Positions 55,755 through 64,000 of a DNA stretch of 64,000 nt are shown here, piece by piece. Each line of letters begins with the position of its first letter. Position 1 is the stretch's first letter. The stretch is taken from NCBI GenBank assembly GCA_009829735.1, contig CM020618.1, positions 30,046,894 through 30,110,893 of the forward strand, given 5' to 3'. Below the pieces are notes generated by a model. It was not told the origin of the DNA. It did not search any database and worked only from the letters and a program-made list of their open reading frames with translations. The translations under genes were made by a program, and so were the position numbers. Origin of the DNA: Pyropia yezoensis (taxonomy: Eukaryota > Rhodophyta > Bangiophyceae > Bangiales > Bangiaceae).

Positions 55755-56701
55755 GGGTCCCGCGGGATCTGCCACTGCGCGCTGTTCGCCTGGCCAGATC
55801 CCCCGTGCAGCGACGGCCACGGAGCCTCTCCGTCCGAAGGGGCGGGCTGGGGCACTCTCGGAGCGCCGCGCCGCCAGACGAGCAGCAGCGGCGGCGAAAA
55901 CGCCGACGGGGCGCCTGCAAAGATGTACCGGCCCCCTGCGTCGCGTCACGGGGCTCCCGCGGAGAGAGGCTCCCCCTCTCCCTCTCCGCCGACGTTTTGC
56001 GCAGCGCCTCCCAAGCTGGTGGCCGCCATCCGCCCGTGCGCGGCTACTGTACGGCAAGGCTTGCGGGGCGGTTTTTGCGACTGTGGCTCCTCGAGTTCTT
56101 GTGTGTTTCGGTAAGCGTGCATGAAAAATGGTTCAATCATCACGAAAGAACACAGACCGCAGCGAACAGCCCCGGACCTCGGAGCGCGCTCGTGTTGACG
56201 GGCCTCTCGACAGAAGCCCTCCATGTGTGCCCTACGGTGGCTAGGCTCAGGTGCCATGCACATACGAGATTCCCAATTCAGCCGGCCAATGGAATCTGAC
56301 CTCTCTGTTAACGTGGGGACATCGTGCCCAGCTCTCGACCTATCCTGGCCACCTATTAACGGATGGCCCCAGCGCAGCAAGGTCGTCGTGCATCAGCCTA
56401 TAGCCTGTCTGCCCCAATAACTAACCACCTCACCAGACGAGGTGGTTCTCTACGGCTCCTCAAAGAAATTAAAAAACACCGCTGGAGAGAGGAGAGTGAG
56501 CTCAGTCCCATGATGTTTTCTTTTTTGTGTCCTCTGTGAGTGAGCATCTCGTAGCGCGGCCCCCAAGATGGGGCTGCCACGTGTAGTGCCCCTAAATCAA
56601 TCAGCTCTGCAATGGGCCTTCAAGGCCCATCTCGAGTACGATACGTGTCAAGAGAATTTCCAGTACGGCTCTCTTCCCTCGCATAGTCGAACCGTTCTGC
56701 C
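55755..56701. other. Intergenic
   Basis: No gene supported. AT content rises from about 56100 to 56650. No tRNA-like or other RNA structure was recognised. Confidence 0.45.
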
Positions 56702-57271
56702 CTACGGTAGCACTGCCAAACCCAAACGTGTCCGCTGGCGGCGCGCACAAGCTAGGAGACGCTGTTTTTGTACTGTTTCGATTGGTCCCCTCACCCGCCG
56801 GTCCCTGGTGACGAGGGCTTCTCGAGCGCGATTATCCGTGCGCTGCCTCTTCTCTGCCGCCTTGCGGGACGCCTCCTCGAGCATATCAGAATCCTCAATC
56901 ATGCGAGACAGACCGGGGATGGCCAACATCAACTGGGAAGCCAGGTTTTTACCAGATAGAGAAGGAAAAAGCTCACAAGCCCGCGCAGACGGGTCCACAT
57001 GGGGAGGCTCCCTCGCCGGCGACGACGCATTCCCCCCCTCCTCGCTAGGAGAAACCGCCTGCTGCCGCGCTGCATCAGGTCCTGAGGAAGTTCCAGCTAC
57101 GTGGCCAGCTCCGACACGGGTAGGCGACCTTCTTGGGTGGGGGGGGCGGTGCGGGGCGCGGGGTATGTGTGGTACACTGGGGGGAGAACAAGACAGACGG
57201 GTGAACAGTACGGCGCGTACCGCGACCAAGTGCGACTGATCGTTGCTGGAGGGGTCAATTTCGAGGTACAC
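56702..57271 (-). CDS. Hypothetical protein or fragment, weak
   Basis: The frame ends with a region that looks less biased than its surroundings: CELFPSLSGKNLASQLMLAI, IEDSDMLEEASRKAAEKRQR, predicted helical and charged. It starts at a GTG at 57271 and has no early ATG, so it may be an internal exon or a piece of a transposon protein. The plus-strand frame over the same bases is Arg/Ser-biased and less likely. No family recognised. Confidence 0.25.
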   Translation of the reverse strand: MYLEIDPSSNDQSHLVAVRAVLFTRLSCSPPSVPHIPRAPHRPPHPRRSPTRVGAGHVAGTSSGPDAARQQAVSPSEEGGNASSPAREPPHVDPSARACELFPSLSGKNLASQLMLAIPGLSRMIEDSDMLEEASRKAAEKRQRTDNRAREALVTRDRRVRGPIETVQKQRLLACARRQRTRLGLAVLP

Positions 57272-57720
57272 TTGGCCACGTGTCCTGGTTGGTTTAGGGG
57301 CAGTGGTTGGTTATTGGGGCAGACAAGCTACGTAGTAGCACCGCCCAGGCGGCGGGGCGAGCCCGTCGGCGTAAAGCGGTCAACCTAATGAGAGCCCAAA
57401 AATGCAATGCTTGGTGCCTGCCAGGCCGTGGCCAAAGGCCAGCGGGGACAGATCACAGCCTGCCGGGCTGTGCACGCGGCGGGGTGCTCTCAACTCTGTG
57501 AGAGAAGGTCTAGGCATCCTTGAAATATTTTCCTGTCAATCAGAGTGCACGCGAGAAAAGCGAGTAGCACCGGACTTGACAGCAGCGGATCGGAGCGTGG
57601 GCGCTTCCTCCGCCTGCCTCTTTCCACCACGGAACCGTGCCCCCCCCGCCCCCCCGCCCCATTGCTCCTCCCGCCCCCTCCCTTTCCCCCCTTGCGCGCA
57701 AGCGTCCTAAATTTTTTAGA

Positions 57721-58310
57721 TAGTGCTTCTAGACCCCCGACCTGGAGGACTGCGGGGCATCACACACGATGCGTGGGCGGGGGCTAGGCGCACGGCGGGT
57801 GCGGGTGCGGGGGTGGGTGTGGGTGGGGGCGGCTGTGGAGCGGCCGGGGTCGCTGATTGGGCGAGTGCCAGCTGGATGTGTAGCGTGTGGCCGTCGGCTG
57901 TGTAGCGTGTAGCGGTCGGCTGTGGGCCGCGTGGGGCGGGCTGTCACTGTGTAACGTGGCACCCTTTGTGAGGGGCTGTGCCAGTGCATTTATTTCTTTT
58001 CGTTTCCAGCATGGACGTATTTCTCCTTGTTGCGTGCGCGTACCGCCCCCCCCCGCTCTCGTCTGTCATGCTGGCGGCCACTGCGGGCAGCACGTGGGGG
58101 ACCGCAGCGGCACCACCGCCGGTCCAAGCTGGCAGCTTGTTCAGATGCGTGGCTCGTACGAGCAAACAGGGCTGCACGGCGGCGGCTGGAGGGGGGAAGA
58201 CGGGGGCGGGGGGTCGGTGCCGACACAAACACACCACCTGCTGGGTGGTGGGCGGGTGCTGCCGGCGTGCTGCCCCCCCGTCTTTTTTTTTTTTTTGTTT
58301 TTTGCATTTG
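57721..58310 (+). repeat. Copy 2 of the actin-end module and dispersed repeat
   Basis: GTGCTTCTAGACCCC at 57724 begins a copy of the actin-end module, including ACTGCGGGGCATCACAC and GGGGCTAGGCGCACGGCGGG. 57920-58310 then matches 52710-53090. The long block seen at 51848 and 52370 is missing in between. Confidence 0.8.
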
Positions 58311-59018
58311 TGCTGCTCGCCTCCTCTCTCAGCGGGGTCTCCCCACCGACACCTTGCCCCCCAGCGGCAGCCAGTCGCACCTACCAAACAGTGCGCCCCG
58401 ACTCATCGCACAAGCGGCAAGCGCGCGTTGCGGGCCCCATATCTTTTTCGAGTACCCCCACTTCCATGACCACGGGCAGCCTGACGACGCCCACCCCGCT
58501 CGCATGCGGCAGCCCCTGTCCACCCACAGCGCGCCGCAAAAGCACCGTACCAAGACGGTGGCGGGGTGGCCAGCGACGAGGCCAACGGCCGCTCCTGGGC
58601 GATACCAAGGGCCTCGACTGTCGGGGGGCAGTGTCCACAGATCGTGGGGATGGCGGCGCTGCGCAGGTTTATGTAGAGTGCAGCACATCCGTACAGTATT
58701 ACATGTGCAGTACATTGTGCCAATTCGTAGCACTCGACACAAACACGTCAAAAAAAAAGCCCACGTACCATGCACTCGTGAGATTTCTGATAATGATTAG
58801 GGATTATTTTGAAACTTGAATACTGCTTCAGGTACTGTATTACACTTTAAGAGTTTGATCGTTCCATCTATTTATGTACTGCTGCCGCCCCTGCCCTTCA
58901 CACCGACATTGGTGAGGACGGCGGGGAGGAGCTGGGGGAGGCGTCGACACGGCCGCGGGGGCTGCGGCGGTGGTGGTCGCTGCCGTCGCGGCGGGGACAG
59001 GCGGCAGTCGCGGGGACC

Positions 59019-59670
59019 GTGGCGGTCGCGGGAACGGTGGCGGGTGCTCGCGTGCTGGGGGTGCGGGTGCTCGTGGCAGGGCCCGACGGGGAGGCTCCTG
59101 CTGCGTCGATGCGCCCTGTCCTCCAGCACTTCCGGTCGAACGGCTTCAATGCCGGCCCCGTGGTGGTGCCCGTGCGCACCGTCGGCGCTTGCCGCATCAA
59201 GGTGCTGCTGTGTCCGCAGTACTATGGGGACCCAGCGCCGGTTACGCAGATGACACGCCTGCCTGTTGATGACGATGAGGTGGCGGCTGGTGGGCCGTTG
59301 GCGCCGGCCGAGTGCTCGGTGCGCCTCGGTGGGACGGTCGACACGTATGCGTTTTCGCTGGGCTCAGACGGCCGCCCTGCGTCGTGGCCCCGGCCGCGTT
59401 GCCGTCGCTCCGCAGCAGAGGCCTCTGAGTGCGGTGGTGCACCGTGGCGGCAGAGTAGGGGGGACAGGAGCCCGCGGCACAGCCGATGGAGGAGCTCACC
59501 ATTGGGGAAGCAAGGCGGGGGAAGACGGGACTGGAGGCCGTTGCACTGGGACGTCGCGGCTGTCGCTCGAGGGGTGTGTAGGAACGACGGGAGGCAGGGT
59601 GGGGGGCTGATGAGCTTTGTTGGTCCTGGGGGAGAGGCGTGGCAACCTTTTGGTGATAGAGGGGGAGGGG
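59019..59670 (+). CDS. Hypothetical protein, weak; limits uncertain
   Basis: An unbiased-looking stretch reads MRPVLQHFRSNGFNAGPVVV, PVRTVGACRIKVLLCPQYYG and VDTYAFSLGSD (about 59107-59365). This is less repetitive than random frames here and contains Cys pairs. A hydrophobic Ala/Val stretch precedes it (VAVAGTVAGARVLGVRVLVA), possibly a signal or anchor. The start is not clear, since the frame opens at a GTG. The frame runs into the 107-bp tandem repeats, so the true stop may be lost. No family. Confidence 0.25.
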
Positions 59671-59966
59671 GAACATTGTACGAGCAGTGTGTGTATACAT
59701 ACACCTTGCTGGCCCCGAAGCATTCCCTATTGGGTGAGCGCCTCCTACCAGGGGGAGTACAGATAGACGGAGAGGGGGAACATTGTAGGAACAGTGTGTG
59801 TATACATACACCTTGCTGGCCCCGAAGCATTCCCTATTGGGTGAGCGCCTCCTACCAGGGGGAGTACAGATAGACGGAGAGGGGGAACATTGTAGGAACA
59901 GTGTGTGTATACATACACCTTGCTGGCCCCGAAGCATTCCCTATTGGGTGAGCGCCTCCTACGAGG
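59664..59966. repeat. 107-bp tandem repeat, about three copies
   Basis: GAACATTGTA starts at 59671, 59778 and 59885, a period of 107. Each copy contains GTGTGTATACATACACCTTG and CATTCCCTATTGGGTGAGCG. The array ends about 15 bases beyond the stop of the 1122-residue gene and probably lies in its 3' UTR. Confidence 0.95.
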
Positions 59967-59980
59967 GCAAGTACTGAAAC

Positions 59981-62900
59981 TTAGTAGGAGAAGCGCGCCG
60001 ACGGCGAGGCCGCGCCGCCACTCGCATCCACCTCCACCGGGAACGACGTGGAGCGACCCGTCCCTACAAGCTCCTGCACCCGCTCATTGAGCGCAAAGAG
60101 AGTCTGGCTCGTGCCGCCAAAGTCAGCCAGACTCTTCCTCAACGCCCGATCCAACGACTGAACGGACTCGAAGGCCGCCGTCGAGGACGCCAGCAGCTCA
60201 GCAAACGTCGAAAAGACTTGCCGGGACGAGGCGAGGCGGCCCAGAGACGGCCACGCCGCGGGCTGCGGTCCAACGGCTGTGCGGAGGAGCGTCGGCGCGT
60301 CACCACCAAACAAAAACGCATCGGCCTGCGTCTGCGCAAGGTTCCGGTTGGCCCCCGTCGTTGCGACGGCATCAAAGACGTCAAAGGTGGCTTCCGACAA
60401 CGTCAGGAGCTCGGTGGCCGGGTCGGTCACGGCCATAGCATCAACGACGGCCTGACGCAGCTCGGCAGAGGGGGCTCTCACAGACTCAACGGCAACAATA
60501 ATCTGTTGTGCCAGAGACAAGGATTGAAGAGCCTCGGTAGCGCCAAGATCGCCTAGCCCTTCAAGGTCAAAGGCTAGGGCCTCTGTGTCTGCAGCGAGCT
60601 GTATGAGCTGGTTCAAATTCGCTTGCTGCTCTGGAGAAAGGGTACGGGAAGGCGCCCTTGGCGTTGGCGTTGGCGTCGGAGACGGAATGGGCGTCGCCGT
60701 GGGTGTCGGTCTTGGCGTCCGCGTCGCCAAGGTCGCCAGCAGTATCTGCAATCTCGCATCTGCCTCGAGAAGAAGCTCACGGGTGTTGTCGATCTCTTCG
60801 CGGATCGCCTCCTGCTCCGGCTCTATCAACACCAACACCTGCAGCTGGGCCTCGGAAGACTGAACAAAGGGGAAGAAGTTGCTAGCCAGCTGGCCCAGAA
60901 CGTCGAATTGGCGGATGCTGGCGCGGACAAGTGTGGGCACGGCGCGGCGACCCAACAAAAAAGCATCCACCTGAGCCTGCGCTTCCGCCAGGTTGGCCTC
61001 TGTCGTTGACTGCGCACGTTCTGCACCGCTGAGCAAGTCAGCCGCCTCTGCTCGGAGCCTGTCCATCGAGTTAATCGCGGCGAGGGCGCTGTCATTGACC
61101 TGGAGCAGCTGGGCAGATGGGTTGATTACGGATGCAACGACGCCAATGATCCTGTCGGCCAGTTGCACAACGACCGCCGCGCCGGCAAGGATGGCAGTGT
61201 TGGCCGTCCGTACACGGGAAACTCGGGCGGCCGTGTCTGTAGCAATCTGTGTGAGCTGATCCAAACCCGCCTGCTGCGGTGCGGTAAGGGCAGGCGGCGA
61301 AGTCGGAGTCGCCGCGGGCGCTGGTGTGGGAGCCGCCGTCGCCGCCGGGGATGGCGATGGCGTCGCCGTCGCCGTGGGTGTTGGCGTCACCATAGTGGGA
61401 GTCGGCGTCACCATAGTTTCTGGCGTTGGGGTCGCCATCAGCGTCGGCACGGGCGTTGCGGCCTCCGTCGGCCTCGGCGCGGGCGATGGCGTGAGCGTCG
61501 GCTGGGGCGTCGCCGAGGGTGTTGGCGCCGCCGAGGGCTTTTCCGTGGCCATGAGCGTGGATGAGGCTGTCGGCGTCGGGCTCGCCGATGGCGTCGGCGT
61601 GGGGCTGGCCGACGGCGACGGCGTCGGCGATGGTGTCGGCGACGGCGTTGGCGATGGTGTCGGCGACGGCGTCGGGCTCGCGGACGGCATGGGAGGTGGG
61701 TTACTCGTAGCCAGGATGGTCGCCAACAGCTCCGCAAGCGCCGTATTCACTGGGAGGATGGCGTTGGCAGCAGTCGTCACATCGGCCTCTGCTGCAGCTG
61801 TCGCCGCTGCCGAGGTCTCCGCACTTGACCGCAGCGCGACGAGGTTCCCAGGAGCGGGACCGCCGTTGAAGAATGCGTTGACCTCGATCTCAGCAGTGAC
61901 CAGGGCGGTCGCAGCAAAGCCCCGTTGGAGCGTAGCGGTAGCGAGACTGGTGGCAGCCATGCTTGCAAGCGCCTCCGCCGAGGCGAGCAGCCGTACGATC
62001 TCCGGCGCCGCAGTCACCGGCTCAGCCGCGCGGCCCGCTGGCAGAAGGGCGTTCAACGCGGCCGCAGCCTGGGCCGCCAACGCACGGGAGGTCACCACAT
62101 TGGCCTCCGCGCGCACTTTCGCTGCGGAGGCAGCCAAGAGACTCGCATCGGCAGCCGCCGACGCCTCGCGGATGGCCGACAAGGCCGCCAGGGCAAGGCC
62201 ACCCAGCGTCGGGATACCAATGGTAACACCGCCACCAGCGCCACCGTCGCCACCATTGCCGCCCCCGTTCGCCCCACCATTCCCGCCGTCGCCGCCGTCG
62301 CCGGCAGTGATGGAGCCCGCCACGGCGGTCGCCCTCGGGCCCACCACCGTCACACCGCCACCAGCGCCACCGCCACCGCCATCGCCACCCCCGTTTGCCC
62401 CACCATTCCCGCCGTTGCCGCCGGTGCCGGCTGCGATGGGGCCCGCTACGTCGGTCGCCGTTGGGCTCACCGCCGTCACACCGCCACCGGCACCACCGCT
62501 GCCACCCGTGCCACCGTTGAGGCCCGCCCCACCAATTCCGCCGTCGCCGCCGTCACCGGCCGTGATGCCCATGCCGGGCGCGGCAGTCTCAGTCGACACC
62601 TGCTTCGGCACGAGAGTAATCGAGCGGGTCGGCAGCGGGGCGGACGAGCGTGTTGGCAGCGGGGTGGACGACAGGGTGGGCCCTAGGGAGAGAGCCCGTG
62701 TGGGCGCTCGCGTGGGCCGCGGCTGCAGTACCCCAAAGTCAACCCCCGGAGCTACAAATATGACAGACGCCGGCCTGGGAATCGGCGTCGGGGGGGGTGA
62801 GAAGGCCACAACAACGACAACAACGCTGCCATTGACCAACCTGGACACCATCTTTGGTGACGGAGTCGGCGTCGGCGGAGGGCACTGGACAAAGCAGGTC

Positions 62901-63349
62901 TTCTCAACCAGCAGCTGGTCCTCAAAAGAGCTGCAATCTTTCTTGACCATGCACGGCGTCGGCAAAGGAGTCGGAGTCGGGCACAGCTTGGCGCAGGTGC
63001 GCATCTCCACCACCGTAGTCTTACATGCGCGGAGTGCGGTAGTTTCGAGCAAACATGACGAAGTACCCCCCACTTGGTAAACAGTTGCGGTCACGCCACA
63101 TGCCACCTCCTCGGTATCCTCAACAGAGCACGTTGAGTTGACTGCCTTAATGGAGCAGTCAAACTTGACGACGCAAGGAGTGGGCGTCGGCTTGACTGTA
63201 TCTGCGACCACGAGCACCGTGGTCGTCGTCGCCTTCCCCTGCTTGGCAGCCGTGTCCACCGTCGTCCCCATCGCGCCCGCGGTGGCTACCGCGGCAATGG
63301 CTAGAAGCAGCCCGGCCGCGACAGCCGCACCACGGCGGACGGACACCAT
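59981..63349 (-). CDS. Large secreted Pro/Thr- and Gly-rich matrix-type protein (1122 residues)
   Basis: The ATG at 63349 (MVSVRRGAAVAAGLLLAIAA) gives a signal peptide. In order follow a Cys-containing head of about 160 residues (CVVKFDCSIKAVNSTC, CMVKKDCSSF), a V-rich segment, three Gly/Asn/Asp-rich blocks (GGNGGNGGANGGGDGGGGG type, near 310-420), and three helical Ala-rich modules separated by TPSPTP-type linkers. The modules share a signature: NAFFNGGPAPGNLVALRSSA, DAFLLGRRAVPTLVRASI and DAFLFGGDAPTLLRTAV, each preceded by a long Ala/Gln/Glu helix. This looks like a triplicated domain on stiff, probably glycosylated linkers, as in algal wall glycoproteins, though no pherophorin signature was seen. 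Intron-free, stop TAA at 59981. An extracellular matrix role is inferred. Confidence 0.85.
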   Translation of the reverse strand: MVSVRRGAAVAAGLLLAIAAVATAGAMGTTVDTAAKQGKATTTTVLVVADTVKPTPTPCVVKFDCSIKAVNSTCSVEDTEEVACGVTATVYQVGGTSSCLLETTALRACKTTVVEMRTCAKLCPTPTPLPTPCMVKKDCSSFEDQLLVEKTCFVQCPPPTPTPSPKMVSRLVNGSVVVVVVAFSPPPTPIPRPASVIFVAPGVDFGVLQPRPTRAPTRALSLGPTLSSTPLPTRSSAPLPTRSITLVPKQVSTETAAPGMGITAGDGGDGGIGGAGLNGGTGGSGGAGGGVTAVSPTATDVAGPIAAGTGGNGGNGGANGGGDGGGGGAGGGVTVVGPRATAVAGSITAGDGGDGGNGGANGGGNGGDGGAGGGVTIGIPTLGGLALAALSAIREASAAADASLLAASAAKVRAEANVVTSRALAAQAAAALNALLPAGRAAEPVTAAPEIVRLLASAEALASMAATSLATATLQRGFAATALVTAEIEVNAFFNGGPAPGNLVALRSSAETSAAATAAAEADVTTAANAILPVNTALAELLATILATSNPPPMPSASPTPSPTPSPTPSPTPSPTPSPSASPTPTPSASPTPTASSTLMATEKPSAAPTPSATPQPTLTPSPAPRPTEAATPVPTLMATPTPETMVTPTPTMVTPTPTATATPSPSPAATAAPTPAPAATPTSPPALTAPQQAGLDQLTQIATDTAARVSRVRTANTAILAGAAVVVQLADRIIGVVASVINPSAQLLQVNDSALAAINSMDRLRAEAADLLSGAERAQSTTEANLAEAQAQVDAFLLGRRAVPTLVRASIRQFDVLGQLASNFFPFVQSSEAQLQVLVLIEPEQEAIREEIDNTRELLLEADARLQILLATLATRTPRPTPTATPIPSPTPTPTPRAPSRTLSPEQQANLNQLIQLAADTEALAFDLEGLGDLGATEALQSLSLAQQIIVAVESVRAPSAELRQAVVDAMAVTDPATELLTLSEATFDVFDAVATTGANRNLAQTQADAFLFGGDAPTLLRTAVGPQPAAWPSLGRLASSRQVFSTFAELLASSTAAFESVQSLDRALRKSLADFGGTSQTLFALNERVQELVGTGRSTSFPVEVDASGGAASPSARFSY

Positions 63350-64000
63350 CGTGGTGCGCAGAAGGACGGGGGAAGGGCGGCCCAAGGACTCGCAAGGAAG
63401 TCGGACAGAGAGCTCGGTGCGCGGCTTCCGGGAGAGGGGGGCGGTGCTGGAGCCAACACACGAGGGGCACCCATAATGAGCCACCGACCAAGTCAATTTG
63501 TTTGCGGCCGTGACAGCCGAAAAACCGCATCACCCGTCCCTTTAGCCCCGCAGAAGCGTCAGAATTGAGTGGGTGCTCACCCCGACTGCGGGTGAAGGGG
63601 CGCCTCGGCGGCCCATCCTCCATCGGCGGCCTCTCAACCGAAGGGGCAGCAGCCCAGCGGCTGGCCCGCAGCCAAGCGGCTGGCCCGCCGCCAAGCGGCA
63701 AGCAGACGCTGGCCAGACGTGGCCGGCGGACGCATAACGAGACCGGCACCGACCCGTCGGGTCGAAGCAGGAACGAGTATTCGAGGGGCGGGTAGTTCGG
63801 GGCGGGCAAAGGCCGACGCTGAGCGAGGGATAGCAGGAGGGCCGACGCCCCTTGGGCGGCCAGGTCGGGCGGACGAGAACAGCGGAGCGGGGCGGCGGTG
63901 AGGCGGCGGTGTAGCGGCTGTGAGGCGACCTTCACAACGGCGTTGGGGTGACAACGTCATCTCTCACGCCTCCCCTCCCAACTCCACTTCGTTAAGCTAC
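63350..64000. other. Intergenic upstream of the large secreted protein
   Basis: This holds the leader and promoter of the preceding minus-strand gene; no TATA box is clear. 63654-63706 has about three degenerate copies of GCGGCTGGCCCGCAGCCAA. No gene seen up to the window end. Confidence 0.5.

Noticed and set aside
1-64000. tRNA, rRNA, CRISPR arrays and bacterial-type operons
   Set aside because: I looked for tRNA-like cloverleaf motifs, conserved rRNA blocks and regularly spaced short repeats and recognised none; a tRNAscan or Rfam search would be decisive.

Overview
The window looks like nuclear DNA of a GC-rich eukaryote with few introns. The best fit I can offer is a red alga of the Bangiophyceae (Porphyra/Pyropia type); a GC-rich green alga is less likely because the host genes here are almost all intron-free. 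Evidence for a eukaryote: actin, an ADF/cofilin, a Tad3/ADAT3-type tRNA deaminase subunit, an SF3B3-type splicing factor fragment, GT-AG introns, and eukaryotic transposons and satellites. The species assignment is inference. TAG, TGA and TAA all end host genes, so the standard code applies.

Layout. 1-1141: 3' part of an SF3B3-like gene, cut by the window edge and lacking the usual C-terminus. 2101-5438 (minus): a two-exon P-loop NTPase with a possible nuclease-like C-terminal region. 7152-12564 (minus): a 5.4-kb tyrosine-recombinase retrotransposon (Gag, RT/RNase H/methylase-like, recombinase) with split direct repeats (A1, then B1-A2-B2). 12.5-17 kb: lower-GC intergenic DNA with decayed repeats. 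17.1-34.6 kb: a transposon graveyard. It holds a broken pogo/CENP-B-like transposase, a broken PIF/Harbinger transposase, a broken large DDE transposase that also carries a WRN/RNase D-type 3'-5' exonuclease domain, two opposed Ty3/gypsy fragments, a 334-bp satellite array with a 1002-bp higher-order period, and an unclassified multi-exon transposon-like gene.

36.8-63.4 kb is the host gene part: a Cys-rich secreted protein (36838-39405), ADAT3/TAD3 (40667-42754, minus), a small membrane protein (44147-44635, minus), and cofilin (46012-46455, minus) and actin (50580-51704, plus) arranged head to head over 4.1 kb of G-run-rich DNA. Next come repeated modules that start inside the last codons of actin, a small Cys-rich secreted protein with a TATA box (54942-55547, minus), and a 1122-residue secreted Thr/Pro- and Gly-rich matrix-type protein (59981-63349, minus).

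Functional links. Actin and its severing factor cofilin are divergent neighbours with a similar poly-C leader just before the start codon. Three predicted secreted proteins lie on the same arm and could contribute to the cell wall or extracellular matrix. The transposon block shows recent activity (YR element repeats about 98% identical, satellite copies identical over about 720 bp) beside elements disabled by stops that are nearly all one C-to-T step from CAG, CAA or CGA.
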